A DNA stretch of 64,000 nucleotides from Inia geoffrensis. Taxonomy: Eukaryota; Chordata; Mammalia; Artiodactyla; Iniidae. The translations under genes and the position numbers were made by a program. This document shows, one piece after another, positions 23,901 to 35,669 of this stretch. The notes beneath the pieces were generated by a model. It did not search any database and was not told where the DNA came from. It saw only the letters and a program-made list of their open reading frames with translations. Where the stretch lies: NCBI GenBank assembly GCA_036417435.1, contig CM070908.1, positions 46,657,090 through 46,721,089 on the forward strand. The letters are read 5' to 3'. Numbering within the stretch: the stretch's first letter is position 1; each line of letters opens with the position of its first letter.

Positions 23901-24771
23901 ACTCTATGACATAAATCACAGCAAGATCCTTTTTGACCCACCTCCTAGAGCAATGGAAATAAAAACAAAAATAAACAAATGGGACCTAATGAAACTTCAA
24001 AGCTTTTGCACAGCAAAGGAAACCATAAACAAGACCAAAAGACAACCCTCAGAATGGGAGAGAATATTTGCAAATGAAGCAACTGACAAAGGATTAATCT
24101 CCAAAATTTATAAGCAGCTTATGCAGCTCAATAACAAAAAAACAAACAACCCAATCCAAAAATGGGCAGAAGACCTAAATAGACATTTCTCCAAAGAAGA
24201 TATGCAGACTGCCAACAAACACATGAAAGAATGCTCAACATCATTAAGCATTAGAGAAATGCAAATCAAAACTACAATGAGATATCATCTCACACCAGTT
24301 AGAATGGCCATCATCAAAAAATCGAGAAACAATAAATGCTGGAGAGGGTGTGGACAAAAGGGAACCCTCTTGCACTGCTGGTGGGAGTGTGAATTGGTTC
24401 AGCCACTATGGAGAACAGTATGGAGGTTCCTTAAAAAACTACAAATAGAACTACCATATGACCCAGCAATCCCACTACTGGGCATATACCCTGAGAAAAC
24501 CAAAATTGAAAAAGAGGCATGTACCAAAATGTTCATTGCAGCTGTCTTTACAATAGCCCGGAGATGGAAACAACCTAAGTGCCCATCGTCAGATGAATGG
24601 ATAAAGAAGATGTGGCACATATACACAATGGAATATTACTCAGCGTTAAAAAGAAACGAAATTGAGCTATTTGTAATGAGGTGGATAGACCTCGAGTCTG
24701 TCATACAGAGTGAAGTAAGTCGGAAAGACAAAGACAAATACCGTATGCTAACACATATATATGGAATTTAA
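20953..24771 (+). CDS. L1 ORF2p, intact endonuclease/reverse transcriptase
   Basis: 1272 codons without a stop, the usual length for L1 ORF2p. Endonuclease domain, residues 1-240: E42 (QETHF), D144 and N146 (VGDFN), D204 (SRIDHILGH), D228 and H229 (SDHN), matching the known catalytic set. Reverse transcriptase, about 460-800: NKSPGPDGF (466-474), D599 (SIDAEKAFD), [11 protein letters not shown] (653-663), and the catalytic FADD with D701 and D702. The C-terminal Cys-rich region (NNKCWRGCG...HCWWEC, about 1120-1140) binds RNA. Start chosen at the first ATG, 58 bases after the ORF1 stop. The sequence predicts a fully formed enzyme; activity is not shown. Young, nearly identical to copy A but without its frameshift or D144N change. 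Confidence 0.95.
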   Translation: MGIGTCISIITLNVNGLNAPTKRHRLAEWIQKQDPYICCLQETHFRPRDTYRLKVRGWKKIFHANGSQKKAGVAILISDKIDFKIKTITRDKEGHYIMMKGSIQEEDITIVNIYAPNTGAPQYIRQKLTAIKGEIDSNTLIVGDFNTPLSPMDRSSKMKINKETQALNDTLNKMDLIDIYRTLHPKTTEYTFFSSAHGTFSRIDHILGHKSSLGKFKKIEIVSSIFSDHNAMRLDINYRKRSVKNTNTWRLNNTLLNNEVITEEIKEEIKKYLETNDNGDTTIQNLWDAAKAVLRGKFIAIQAHLKKQETSRINNLTLHLKQLEKEEQKNPKFSRRKEIIKIRSEINEKEMKETIAKINKTKSWFFEKINKIDKPLARLIKKKREKTQINRIRNEKGEVTTDTAEIKMIMRDYYKQLYANKMNNLEEMDKFLEMHKLPRLNQEEIENMNRPITNTEIETVIKNIPTNKSPGPDGFTAEFYQAFREELTPILLKLFQNIAEGGTLPNSFYEATITLIPKPDKDVTKKENYRPISLMNIDAKILNKILANRIQQHIKRIIHHDQVGFIPGMQGFFNIRKSINVINHINKLKEKNHMIISIDAEKAFDKIQHPFMIKTLQKVGIEGPFLNIIKAIYDKPTANIILNGEKLKAFPLRSGTRQGCPLSPLLFNIVLEVLATAIREEKEIKGIQIGKEEVKLSLFADDMILYIENPKDATRKLLEIINEFGKVAGYKINAQKSLAFLYTTDEKSEGEIKKTLPFTIATKRIKYLGINLPRETKDLYAENYKTVMKESKDDTSRWRDIPCSWIGRINIVKMTLLPKATYRFNAIRIKLPLAFFTELEQKISQFVWKHKRPRIAKAILRAKNGAGGIRLPDFRLYYKATVIKTVWYWHKNRTIDQWNRIESPEVNPRTYGHLILDNGGRNIQWRKDSLFNKWCWENWTATCKSMSLDHSLTPYTKISSKWIKDLNVRPETIKLLEENIGRTLYDINHSKILFDPPPRAMEIKTKINKWDLMKLQSFCTAKETINKTKRQPSEWERIFANEATDKGLISKIYKQLMQLNNKKTNNPIQKWAEDLNRHFSKEDMQTANKHMKECSTSLSIREMQIKTTMRYHLTPVRMAIIKKSRNNKCWRGCGQKGTLLHCWWECELVQPLWRTVWRFLKKLQIELPYDPAIPLLGIYPEKTKIEKEACTKMFIAAVFTIARRWKQPKCPSSDEWIKKMWHIYTMEYYSALKRNEIELFVMRWIDLESVIQSEVSRKDKDKYRMLTHIYGI

Positions 24772-25123
24772 GAAAAAAAAAATGATATGAAGAACCTAGG
24801 GGTAAGACAGGAATAAAGTCACAGACCTACTGGAGAACGGACTTGAGGATATGGGGAGGGGGAGGGGTGAGCTATGGGAGGGCGAGGGAGGGGCATGGAC
24901 ATATATATACTAACAAACGTAAGGTAAATAGCTAATGGGAAGCAGCCGCTTGGCACGGGGATATCAGCTCGGTGCTTTGTGACTGCCTGGAGGGGTGGGA
25001 TAGGGAGGGAAGGAAGGAGGGAGACGCAGGAGGGAAGAAATGTGTGAACGTCTGTATATATATAACTGATTCACTTTGTTATAAAGTAGAAACTGACACA
25101 CTATTGTAGAGCAATTTCAACCC

Positions 25124-25129
25124 AATAAA
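25124..25129 (+). terminator. L1 copy B poly(A) signal
   Basis: AATAAA followed by GATGTT and the A-rich tail. The signal lies right at the RNA end, as in other L1s, which favours read-through into flanking DNA. Confidence 0.9.
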
Positions 25130-25155
25130 GATGTTAAAAAAAAATAAAATAAAAT

Positions 25156-25170
25156 AAAAAGACAGTAACT
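25156..25170. repeat. Target-site duplication, right of L1 copy B
   Basis: 'aaaaagacagtaact', partner of 17827-17841; ten identical bases plus an A run merging with the tail. Confidence 0.85.
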
Positions 25171-27019
25171 TTCTCTAAAGACAAAACTTCCATCCTTGTT
25201 TAGGAGAAACAAGGTAGGCTACTTCCACATGTTTACTTAAAGAATCACATATTTGTTGTAATACAATTTTGCTACCTCTAAGTGCAGTTCCTGGGTACAG
25301 TGCAAAGTTTCATACTACAGAATGAAAAAAGGAAGCTTGTCACATTTAGAGGAATAATATTCAGTTTTCAATTGAGAATAGAGTTCATTTACTTAACATA
25401 AAGCAATAAATTGTATTTAAAAACTTTTATATTACTAGTTAATTGCTATATATGTGTAGCAAAAAAAATCTAGCACAGCTCACATACCACGAATGCTGCT
25501 ATGATTTTAGGACATGTGATCTTCATTTTTTTTTTTTTTTTTTTTGCAGTACGCGGGCCTGTCACTGTTGTGGCCTCTCCCGTTGTGGAGCACAGGCTCC
25601 GGACGCACAGGCTCAGCGGCCATGGCTCACGGGCCCAGCCGCTCTGCGGCATGCGGGATCTTCCCAGACCGGGGCACGACCCCGTGTCCCCTGCATTAGC
25701 AGGCAGACTCTCAACCACTGCTTCACCAGGGAAGCCCGTGATCTTCATTTTTAAAAACAACTAACACCCATAGTCCCAGAGAGCATGAAAATTTGCAATA
25801 TCCATCAGTCACCCTGTCAAAGTCATAAAATCTTTCCTGTCCATTTTTCAAATTTCAAAACATCACAGCAGGATTGTAATCAACCATAACAGTAATATTT
25901 ATAATATACAATTTAACTGTAATGACACATATAAGAATTTCCTTATCACAAAGTTGTTCCCCTGAGACTTTTGTGTCTTCCTATCAGTATGGGAAACAGC
26001 ATTCAAGGATTGAGCACACTGATAGCAGCACATTTCAATTGGAAAAATAACCTATCCAAAACTGTAAATTTCCATCAAAGGATACAATCTGAAAGATACC
26101 ATAAAGGTATATGTAAAATAACTTGTTATCCCATTTAGTTGTCAAACATGAAGAATTTCATGTTTGGATGGAATTTCATCCAAAGTGTCCAGGTTGACAC
26201 ACAGAAACGTTGAGGTTCCCTTGCTTGGGAGTCCTTCATAGCTGTATCTCTAATGTGCTGAGAAACTGTGTCAGTTCTGATGCCCGTACATTGTCTCTCC
26301 AGTTGATTTCTGTGCTCATGAATATACACCATAAATAAAGTAAAGGGGAAAACAATAAAAGTAGGTTTAAAAAGTTTTCCCTGCTTTCAGACAGAAGCTG
26401 AAGACATTTCTAAAGGAATCCAGCATATTTGATGTACATGGCTCCTCACCATTCCCAACAAAAGAGAGAAGTAGCAATAAATATATTTTTCAATTCAGCA
26501 TATCAAAAGGAAGGATGTGGATTCTATACATATTAATACTGATGGAATTCACTAAGCAATATTGTCACCTTCACACATCTTAAATACAAATGGTGATTAA
26601 TTGATGATATTGCTGGGATTGCACATAATCAACAAGTCCTATGTTAGTTTTTGAGCATCAAAATTCAGAGTATTTAATAAGTCATAGACGGTATCTCTAG
26701 GAAGACCTTAACTCCAATTCAGTTCCATCATTTGGGTAAACTTCATAACAATGTTTCTTAATTAATTTCTGCTTTAGAATGCTAAAATAGATGTACACAT
26801 ACCACCCAGAACCATATAGATGTCCACACAAAACTCAGTAGCGTTTGTTTTCCCAGAAAGTTTCTGATATGCATCTATGAGCTCAGGGTTTAGGGTACAT
26901 GTCACTATTCTCTGAAGACCTCTAATTAAATATCATGTCTGGAAGAAGATAAAGTTAACAAAGAGTAAGCACATATGCCTGCTGCAATCACTTCCCTGAG
27001 AATGAAATATTCTGCTTTT
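25171..27019. other. Non-coding sequence with one SINE
   Basis: AT-rich DNA without a recognised gene. The CHR SINE at 25531-25737 is annotated separately; nothing else was identified. Confidence 0.5.
25516..25752 (-). mobile_element. CHR-type tRNA-derived SINE
   Basis: The element occupies about 25531-25737 in minus orientation: a T run (its A tail), then 'gcagtacgcgggcctg' through to 'caccagggaagccc'. Flanked by the perfect 15-base duplication 'gtgatcttcattttt' (25516-25530 and 25738-25752). The head is tRNA-like with a B-box-like 'ggggtcgtgcccc' on its sense strand. The perfect duplication shows a fairly recent, L1-driven insertion. Confidence 0.95.
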
Positions 27020-27236
27020 AAAAAGGAAATGACAGGGGGCTTCCCTGGTGGCTCAGTGGTTGAGAGTCCGCCTGCAGGTGCAGGGGACACGGGAAGATCC
27101 CACATGCCACGGAGTGGCTGGGCCCGTGAGCCATGGCTGCTGAGCCTGCGTGTCCAGAGCCTGTGCTCTGCAACGGGAGAGGCCACAACAGTGAGAGGCC
27201 TGCATACCACAAAAAAAAAAAAAAAAGGAAATGACA
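27020..27236 (+). mobile_element. CHR-type SINE lacking its B box
   Basis: Plus-strand SINE from 'gggggcttccctgg' (27035) to an A run ending at 27226, flanked by 'aaaaaggaaatgaca' (27020-27034 and about 27222-27236). Compared with the other CHR copies in the window, about 18 bases are missing after 'gacacggg'. These are exactly the stretch that holds the internal Pol III B box (gttcgtgcccc). The gap lies between two short CGGG repeats. The copy should be unable to recruit TFIIIC normally. Confidence 0.92.
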
Positions 27237-27289
27237 ATTTCAAGTACACATATTCAGATAAAGTTTTTTTAACAATATTTTTTTTAATT

Positions 27290-27590
27290 TAATTTAAATT
27301 TAATTTTTTTAATTTAGTTTTTAAAATTTTGGCTCCATTGGGCCTTCATTGCTGCGCGTGGGTTTTCTCTAGTTGTGGTGAACAGGGGCTACTCTTCGTT
27401 GTGATGCGCGGGTGTCTCATTGCAGTGGCTTCTCTTGTTGCAGAGCACGGGCTTTAGGAGCGCAGGCTCAGTAGTTGTGGTGCATGGGCTTAGTTGCTCT
27501 TGGCATGTGGGATCTTCCCGGACCAGGGATGGAACCTGTGCCCCTGCATTGGCAGGAGGATTCTTAACCACTGCACCACCAGGGAAGTCA
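27290..27590 (-). mobile_element. Longer, older CHR-related SINE
   Basis: Minus-orientation SINE with a longer body: 'ggctccattgggccttcatt', 'gggctactcttcgttgtgat', 'ggcttctcttgttgcagagc', ending 'caccaccagggaagtc'. AT-rich tail at about 27270-27330. More diverged than neighbouring CHR copies and probably of an older cetartiodactyl subfamily. Confidence 0.85.
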
Positions 27591-28185
27591 AAACAAAATC
27601 AACAAGTATTTTGTGTATCAAAAATGATCTGAGAAGGCTGATTCATAATCTGTCCCATACAAATATTCAGTGACTTAGAATTAGATGAAATCACAGGGAT
27701 TTCATGGCACAACAAAGAATTTAAAAATTATATAAAATAAAGAGAAAAAATTGAAATGCAATCAGGAAACGAATGAGGCCTATTAAGTTCAAGTAAGAAC
27801 TTTGCACTTTAGATAGTCAAAAGAAAATGATCATTGTTTTACTGTGAAGGGAAGGGGCTCCTTGTTAACCTCCTTGCTGGGATGTGACCCCCTACACAAA
27901 ACGCTTCCCTTAACAGTGCCTAACCTTCCCTTAAAATCTTGGTCTTGCACTGGGAGAATGCTGATTCAGTGACTGTGGTAGTTTAAGAATATATCATTTT
28001 GGCAAAAGAATGTATCTATCAGCTTAGAGTTGTTGATGGGCCTAAAGCTGCTGTTGAAAAAGACATTCGTTTGCTTATTTTTGTTAATTCTTACTAACTT
28101 CTAGCATAATACGTGCCATTTGTATGGTCTAGAAGAGTTAGTTGGAAACATTTTGCCCTCTTTCTGGTCAATAAGTTATGTATTT
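27591..28185. other. Non-coding sequence
   Basis: No repeat or gene recognised. Confidence 0.5.
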
Positions 28186-28404
28186 AAAATTTTATGCATT
28201 ATAGCACAGGAAGATCAGCTCGGTGCTTTGTGACCACCTAGAGGGGTGGGACAGGGAGGGTGTGAGGGAGGGAGATGCAAGAAGGAAGAGATATGGGAAC
28301 ATACGTATATGTATAACTGATTCACTTTGTTATAAAGCAGAAACTAACACACCATTGTAAAGCAATTATACGCCAATAAAGATGTTAAAAAATTTTTATG
28401 CATT
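28186..28404 (+). mobile_element. 5'-truncated L1 3'UTR fragment
   Basis: About 190 bases of L1 3'UTR (28201 to about 28390): 'gatcagctcggtgctttgtg', the G-rich stretch, 'gattcactttgttataaag', and 'aataaagatgttaaaaaa'. Flanked by 'ttttatgcatt' on each side (28190-28200 and 28394-28404). The sequence differs from copies A and B, matching a slightly older subfamily. Confidence 0.92.
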
Positions 28405-29308
28405 TAAAAGCACCTTCAAATAAGCACTTTCTCTTTTCTTACCAAGGTGTGACCTCTGAATACTATGCTTTTCTACACCATTTGGGAAGAACTTTATAGT
28501 TCAAACTTTCACCCTACAGCTTGGTTTTGTTTCTAAATACTGGTTTCTATCACAATGAAAATTGGTGCCCCCCTAGGCCTGTGCCTCCTGTACAATAAAG
28601 ACATGTGCCCATTCCATACATGAAAAGAGATAAAATATAATCATGTAGGTTCAAGTTAAGCTGGACTAGAAATAGAATTTTTCCTGATTTAAATCAACGA
28701 TATCATAGCCTTTTGACTTCACATGTAGATTTCACATGTGGATGAATTTGGTTGAAAGCTAAAACTGAAAATTTTCATTGCTGTATTCTCATCTATTACT
28801 TTAAATTAGTGTGTTTGTAATTATTAATTTGGCTTAAAGACAAGGATTCACTGGTAATTTTCAAAGGAATGGGTTAAAGAGAATTGGATATAATTTAAGT
28901 ACTAAACATACTAACTGTAAAAATAGTATGGATTCACATTAAGAGATTTTCCCATACTATAGAAAAGATTATTGTGTTTCAACCACTGTACTAAATTTTA
29001 TTTGATCATACTAAAAATATATCAATGTAAATAAGATAGAACGTAGTGAGAAGTAAATAAAAAGCATAATTTCAGCTTTCAGATTACTAATTATATAGAT
29101 TAAAAATCTTCTTAAGTAGTTAGAAGTGCAGTCTGATTTGGCAATAATTTCTTGACATTATACCAGTTATACGAAGCCAGTTGAAGAGATTTTAGTCCAA
29201 TAAGAACCTAGAGAATTTTCACCATAAATTATCCCCACACAGGAATGGGACACTGTTTTGGTGCCTGAGTTCTCTTTTCTAGAGACGTTTCAATGAATAA
29301 AGAAGACA
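28405..29308. other. Non-coding sequence beyond the host gene
   Basis: AT-rich, no repeat or coding frame recognised. It could still be transcribed if the host gene uses a more distal poly(A) site than the candidate at 29309-29319. Confidence 0.4.
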
Positions 29309-30175
29309 TTTATTTTATTATATAACTTATTTTCACTTCAAATTCTCAAGCAATAAAAATTTAAAAGCAATGTTGGTAATTTCAGTTAGGAGGGAGTTGG
29401 AATATGGAATGTTGCATCGCTTTCATAGACTCTATGACTCTTCAAAGTGCCCTAAAAACACTATGAGTTTGATTAGCAGCAAAGGGTTAGCCTAATCAAA
29501 ACCTCCCTCCTCCCCCTATGCATAAATACATATACACAAACTATACATCAATACATTCTTAGCTTAAATATGACAATTTGACTGTTATTCCCAGAGGCTG
29601 TGCAAGGTTACAAATACTGTTTAAGACCACTAGTACCCAACTGGTTAAGAGAAAACCAATCCTATCATTAAAACAAACAAATAAAACTACAAAATAATTC
29701 GATCACATATTCTGAATTTCTTTTAAGGTTAAAAAAATTGAGGGATACAGTGAATCACCCAATATATTACTGTTCTGAGTTCTATAATTTTCTTTATCTA
29801 AAGCTATCTTTTATACATAAATGCCTTTAAACATAGTTTCAGCAATTCTAAGTAGATTCCTTTGAAAAATATGACAAGTGCTTTGTTTTTTAACTTGGAG
29901 GGAAGTTCTGCAAGGAGTGGGTTTTCTTCTCACAGATGAATTTTGCATTTTCTCCCAGAAGCACACTGGGAGCCCTGTCATCCTGTATATATATGTCCCA
30001 AAGATGAAGCCTCTTAGCACTGGACCTCCAGAAAGAGGTCTTGCAGGCACCATGGCATGTTGGTTTTTTCTCTTCCACACTCTTTTAGCAGCACCCAATC
30101 TTTGGGTCAGTAGTGGTTGAAGTCCAGGACTTGATCTTCACTGGGAAAACCAAGTCCATTCAAAATGCAGCACTT
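29309..30175 (-). other. Probable 3'UTR of the minus-strand host gene
   Basis: Follows the stop codon at 30178-30176. No AATAAA was seen on the minus strand until two overlapping copies at 29319-29314 and 29314-29309, about 860 bases downstream, the nearest plausible poly(A) signal. The extent is an inference; transcript data could move the end. Confidence 0.45.
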
Positions 30176-30224
30176 TCATCTTTTGGTTGGGTGATTCTTG
30201 GTCCCCCATGGATAGGAGTGATAC
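30176..30224 (-). CDS. Host gene, last coding exon (C-terminus)
   Basis: Minus-strand acceptor TTCTAG at 30230-30225, then 49 coding bases ending in TGA (30178-30176). The first base completes an Arg codon begun in the previous exon (AG + G). The exon then reads YHSYPWGTKNHPTKR and stop. The phase (2) matches the upstream exon exactly. The C-terminus is basic with a Pro-Trp-Gly turn. Protein not identified. The stop is followed by a likely 3'UTR of several hundred bases. Confidence 0.82.
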
Positions 30225-33200
30225 CTAGAAGATTCAAAAGTGGAAGGAGTTCTCTACAGTCTCAAATATTTTAGTTCACATATTCAGTTTCAAAAGCAGT
30301 AGCTCAGGTAAATAAATAAATAAATCACAATGAATAAAAAGGTGATTCTAAACATGATGGAATGGGGAGATTTTTAGAAAGTTGACTTTTGCTGAAGTTC
30401 AGTGCTAGCATTTTTTTTTCTCAAATTATAAATGTAATAGGAACTAATAATCCTATAGTGGAAAAATTAATACCCATCCAAAGTAACCTGTACATTAACT
30501 GACTATTTTAAGGCAATGCAAGTTGATTCAATGTAGATTTCTTTTTCTCTCAACACATATTTCATTGTTACAAAGTAAAATATTAATATGTGCCCCTAAG
30601 TATATAAGAATGGTATGCTGGTCATCTATTCACTCACAAAACTCAACAGTTTTACTCTCATTAGAACAGTGATAAAATGAAGGCACGCCAGGCTGTATCC
30701 TTCTGGTAAGGAAGCTAAATATTAATGTGTGCAAAATATAGGTAATCATACATCCCTGCAAATGACCACAAATAGAGCCCACCTGGGGCTGGCCCAGTTT
30801 GTTTTGACCTTGTTTCATTTTCCTTGCAATCTCAACTCAGTTCTACTTCCGCTTCCCAAATCCCTCATTTGGGTTAGGGCTCCTTGCTGCTGTTTCTATT
30901 TTTGTTATCACTTTCTTTAACTAATGCAGTATGTTGTGCCTGAGACATTCTTCCTACCAACTGCCCAAGCAGTCTCACCATTACTTATAACAGTTCTAGG
31001 TATCTTCCCCAAAGACAGCTAATAGCTAGATAATGGCCTTATCCTGAGACTCTCCATTTGAGAATGGCATCTCTCTAACCCTAACTAAACATAAACCCTA
31101 TGATCTAAGCTGAAATGTTCCATGTCTTGGCTTAATGCTTTAGCTGATGTCTGGATGCTTTGTAGATGTGTGTATAGGTTTGAACTGACAGTCTTAAGCT
31201 GTAAGCTTGAGTAATACAGGACTTATGTATGTAATTCCCTTTGCATGGTTATTAATCAAGATCATTTAATAATATTTTGCAATTATGGCTATGATGACAA
31301 TTAAGATGATGATGATGATTATGAGAACAATAGCAGATCTGACTAGATACTGGTGGAGGAGTTAAAACAATGTTTCTTAATTCAAACCACATTGCTAGGG
31401 AAGGTTTTCTCAACTTGTGTTCCAAGTAAAAGATGAAAAATCACTGGGTAAACAAGGTCAACAGACTTCTTTCCTAAAGTATATCTCAAAGTTTTCAATA
31501 TAGTCATGTGTGTCAACATTCTCCCAAAATGGAAAAATGTACATTCAGGGTTTCCCAAATATATTTGGTCATGGAACTTTATTTTTCATATAACATCTAT
31601 TATCATCTTTGATAATATTGGCTATTTACAAAACCAATTTGGGAAAATATACTCTACTGATTCTAAGTACTGATGCTAATTACCTCTACACGTCCTGTGA
31701 TATTTAGCATCCTCTATCCTTTGAGTATGGAAAAATCATGACTGTCACAGCTGATCTGATTCATATTTGGAATTATGTACACTTTCAGTTTGTGAAGTAT
31801 TAGGTACTTCTATGTGGAGCCTGACTTACTTCTTGGAAATTAATTGGGAACATCGGTAAACAAGTAATGGCTTTAAGCACAACCAAAGGTTATTTTTACT
31901 GGTAAACCGTGAAAACTGTCTCCCCCAATTATATATTCTATCACTGCTATTAGGAACTGAAAAGGGAGTATCATGGTTATATGGATTTTAAATTTTTTTT
32001 TAATTTTTTAAATTTTTTGTGGTACACGGGTCTCTCACTGTTGTGGTCTCTCCCGCTGTGGAGCACAGGCTCCAGACGCACAGGCTCAGCGGCCATGGCT
32101 CACGGGCCCAGCCGCTCCGCGGCATATGGGATCTTCCCGTACCAGGGCACGAACCCGTGTCCCCTGCATCGGTAGGCAGACTCCCAACCACTGCGCCACC
32201 AGGGAAGCCCCTGGTTATATGGATTTTTAAATGGATGATTCATTTTAATTTGGAACATTTTAAGAAAATTTGATGTCATTTCCATCATATATTACTTTAA
32301 TTTGATCGTTTAAATCATATCTTCATATTATATTCACAATTCTGAATATAACTGTAAATAAATTTTCACCTTTGTCATTAGGCCTCTTATTGTCTATTTA
32401 CCATAAGAAGAAAATCTGCAATTTCTTTTAATACAGGAATATGTCTTTGAAAGTAGAAGTAATGTTTGATTTTTTAAAAACAATAATTGTAGAATTGAAA
32501 AGGATAACCATAAATTTCAAAATAAGACTGGAATTACTATTTCTAAAAAAGGAAAAGTAAGAGCTCTTATAAGAGCTTCCCTAAGTTCCTTATACCCATG
32601 TTTTTTCATTATATTTAGCTGATTTTCTGCAAAAATTTGAGGACATCCATCGCCCATGATCCTGAGTCTTTGAGAAAATGTGATTAAAAAAATGATAAGC
32701 ATGACTTTTGCCCCACTACAAGCAATGACACTTGAAATAATAAGTTGCTGAGAGTCAAGAACAGAGACATTCATACTATCCATGGAAGGCTGGATGTATT
32801 CAGATCAAGAGGAAAAAAATGAAAATTCAAAATCCCTCCAGAGATGGGAGGAGAAGAGTTATTATGGAGATGGTGATTTCTATTAACAATATACCTTTGG
32901 AAAATGAGAATTACTCATCATTTCTCTGTGGTTACAAATCACAACAGGACTAAATGTACAAAGATAGTATTTTGGAAATATATTATCAAGCCAAAAGAGC
33001 AAGCAGCTGAATAATCTTATCTGTGATTCATAAGAACAACTCATTGAAACAGGGGAAAAAAAGGCTAACTTAACCTCAAAAAAGATTCTAATTTCAATAT
33101 AATGACCTTAATAGAATGTTCTTGAGACCGCTTTCTCTTTCCATGGCTGACAATTATCTTTGGGGAAGACTTCTAGAATAACTTAAATAGTGGTCAACAG

Positions 33201-34399
33201 ATAGCTTCATTAGCTAGACAGGAAGGCTATTCCTCCAGGTAGAAAATGTCACTTAGGGAAAACAAACTCCACTGGACTATGTCTCCTAAGGCAACTTTGG
33301 CCAGATAGGATGTGTAAGCGTTTACTCATGGTCAAATTGATACTTCTGTTATGAGTGGGCTCCTTGGAAAAGTCAAGAGACAGCTCATGTATAGTAGACA
33401 CTGTCAGCACCCATATCCCCTCATTCAAAGCACTTCAAAGCATGCTGGCCTGATTCCCTACAGCCAGCACCTGCGTTTCTTTTCCTGAGGATATCTCTGA
33501 TCTCTAGAATCTGCTTTGTCCACCCTTACAGAAGGCCAGAAATGCCAGGGAGCTAACATCCTCTGGGGAAAAAGGCCTCAAACGATGACTAATGGAAATT
33601 AGAGATAAATACCATCCCAGCTCCCTCAGTCCATAAGTGGGAGAATTGAGGTACATGTTCTCCACTGGCTCTCAGATTTCCACAATGGAATCAAGCTCCA
33701 AACACCACAATAGTAACTTACTTGAAAATGAAATCTTTATTGAATTATTTTTTCAATCCGTTACCAGAGTTTCTTGGGATTGCCTCTCAAACTAATTGTA
33801 CTCAAATCTTTGTGCCCTAAACTGTGCCCAACAGTAAAATTGCAGGAATCCATAACTGAATGAAATTGATAAAATTTTTAGAGCACCAATAATGATTATT
33901 TTAGAAGATAACACAGCCCCAGTAAACTGCAGTTTCTTATTTAGGGTAAGCAAATGGGAACACAGAACAACAAATCCCTTTCCCACAAACATATCTTAAA
34001 TTCACCAGAAGTGATTCTTTGTTTAGTTGCATTTTCCCCCTTGCATTCTATACAAATAATTGCTAGATTTTAGTCATGGACATTTGAGTTTCGGCTCTTC
34101 CAATATGGGACAAACATGCTTAATTAAAAAAAAATGTAGAAATAATTTTCCATTTTACTATGTAGGAGTAAATTACTACTAAGTGATCACCTTTCATTTT
34201 CAACCAAGAATACAGCATCTGCATCCATATAAAAGATGGTCAACATACATTCTACTCACAGTTGTATCAAGTCTAAACGAAGATATTTTACAAAAGTGTT
34301 TAAAATAGAAGGTCGGGGAAAACCTCTAGAATCAAGGATAGAGAAATTAGATCTAATATCCAATGGTCTAAATTGAATTTTCACATTTCTAGATCTCAC
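30225..34399 (-). other. Intron of the host gene
   Basis: GT at 34399-34398 and AG at 30226-30225 on the minus strand. Besides one CHR SINE (31990-32211) I see only unassigned AT-rich DNA, including a short GAT-rich spot near 31302-31320. Confidence 0.75.
31974..32227 (-). mobile_element. CHR-type SINE
   Basis: Element at about 31990-32211 in minus orientation, with its A tail as a long T/A-rich run. Flanked by the perfect 16-base duplication 'tggttatatggatttt' (31974-31989 and 32212-32227). The B-box-like segment is retained (caggggacacgggttcgtgc on the sense strand). It sits in the last intron, in the same orientation as the gene. Confidence 0.95.
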
Positions 34400-34455
34400 C
34401 TGTTAGAAGTAAAATTGTAATAACCACTTTCCTCTAGGACTTCTTCAATCACAAT
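34400..34455 (-). CDS. Host gene, penultimate coding exon
   Basis: 56 bases, phase 0 in and phase 2 out. The acceptor has a strong pyrimidine tract (TTTTTTTTTAACTTTAG, minus strand) and the donor is AACAG|GTGAGA. Reads IVIEEVLEESGYYNFTSN plus two bases of an Arg codon. The glutamate-rich start continues an amphipathic helix that begins in the preceding exon. N-F-T is a formal N-glycosylation sequon, but no signal peptide is visible, so its relevance is unknown. Confidence 0.85.
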
Positions 34456-34536
34456 CTAAAGTTAAAAAAAAATCAGGTTAGTAATGAATTAAAAGCAACA
34501 AAATAAAATCATTCAGAGGCACTGCAAAAACCTCAC
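34456..34536 (-). other. Short intron of the host gene (81 bases)
   Basis: Bounded by GTGAGG (donor side, 34536 downward) and TTTAG (34460-34456). At 81 bases it is near the lower limit of mammalian introns. Confidence 0.8.
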
Positions 34537-34589
34537 CTGCATCTGTTCATATGTTATCCCCTGCTCCAAATCAAAGCTGGAGGGTAGAC
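34537..34589 (-). CDS. Host gene, internal coding exon (53 bases)
   Basis: Acceptor CTATTTCAG|GT and donor GATGCAG|GTGAGG, both close to consensus. Only one of the three frames is open. It enters in phase 1 (GT completes a Gly codon with the previous exon's G) and leaves in phase 0, reading LPSSFDLEQGITYEQMQ. Both neighbours fit these phases, which is unlikely by chance. Confidence 0.85.
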
Positions 34590-34810
34590 CTGAAATAGAT
34601 AAATTATGAAAAGCCTGACATTTGGTTCATGTTTTCTTAGATTTTATTGGCAATTATGACTCACATGCAGTGAAAAGAGGTCAGTTTCTTAGTGATGAAG
34701 ATGAGTACTTACAAATACATTCCAAATTATCTTGGCTTTTGGGGTGGCCATCACAAAATAATACAGAAGATTTATGTGCATTGTTCATGGTATAAATTGG
34801 CCAATTAAGT

Positions 34811-34813
<3 letters not shown>

Positions 34814-34851
<38 letters not shown>
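34814..34851. repeat. (GT)n microsatellite
   Basis: About 19 uninterrupted GT units inside a host-gene intron. Confidence 0.97.
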
Positions 34852-34853
<2 letters not shown>

Positions 34854-35522
34854 GGATAGGTGAGGAGTGGTTCTAAACACAAACTTCCTGATAGGCAAAG
34901 AAAAGATTAAGAAACTATTCCTAATCCACAAGGCAAAAAGAGTGGATATGTGCTAGAAAAAAACAAATTCTTAGAGGAAGACAGAAATAGCCAGAGGAGG
35001 ACGACAAAGATCTGACCCTTGGCTATGGCTGCCAGGAGGGAATAAAATACATTTAATATCAGAAGACAGTAATTCTTTTGAGGTTTGGTCTGAGTATGAT
35101 ATACCAGCACATTAACCAACCCCAGCACCACCCAAAGCAATGTTGACCAGTTTCCACTCAGGTCAATCAACACTTATCACATGGAGGCACAGGAGCTCCC
35201 CTGTCACTTACTTAGGAGAGAGAAAAGAGAATGGGTTGAATGTTAAGAGGATGCACAAGGATGTGAGTGCTGGCAGCTTGTTTTTCAAGCCCGGCTTAAA
35301 GGTGTTGCCCAAAGTGCTCCTTGGTTCTTCTGTCTTTGCTTTTGTCCAGGCTGCCATAACCAGGGACACACCTGGTCTGCTCTGGGGTGGGGCATCCAGC
35401 TTCTGGAAGAGCCTGTCAACTTCCTCTCAGGCCACTGAGAGACTTCCACCAGAGCTCTTCACTCAGCAGGGCTGCTGTGGTAAGAAGTCTGGCCTGTGAC
35501 TGACTTACCTGCCCAGGAGGAT

Positions 35523-35619
35523 GCAAATGACTTGACTTCACTTAGTATGATAATCTCTAGATCCATACATGTTGCTGCATATGGCAAGATTTTATTCTTT
35601 TTTATGGCTAATATTCAAT

Positions 35620-35669
<50 letters not shown>

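Larger units (their letters stand above)
17842..25160 (+). mobile_element. Full-length young L1 (LINE-1) copy B
   Basis: Complete element of about 7.3 kb flanked by a 15-base target duplication (one mismatch). In order: 2.15 kb 5'UTR (17842-19988), ORF1 (19989-20894), 58-base spacer, ORF2 (20953-24771), 3'UTR with G-rich tract (about 24840-25040), AATAAA (25124-25129) and an A-rich tail with AAAAT units (25136-25160). ORF2 is intact. ORF1 carries one nonsense codon and no frameshift was seen. The near-perfect flanks, intact ORF2 and close match to copy A indicate a recent insertion. It lies about 5 kb beyond the last coding exon of the minus-strand host gene. Confidence 0.97.

Noticed and set aside
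25531..25737. tRNA gene in the SINE
   Set aside because: The SINE head is tRNA-derived but has no cloverleaf-compatible structure, and it is a dispersed repeat with target duplications.
25443..25764. Overlapping frames of 87-103 codons on both strands
   Set aside because: They run across a CHR SINE and its T run; the same peptide fragments recur at every CHR copy.
35140..35499. 119-codon plus-strand frame
   Set aside because: No splice partner, no recognised motif, and antisense to a host-gene intron; consistent with chance in a locally GC-richer segment.
35494..35510. Minus-strand donor-like GGGCAG|GTAAGT near 35508
   Set aside because: No acceptor in a compatible phase was found upstream; the 37078 to 34589 exons already join in phase without it.
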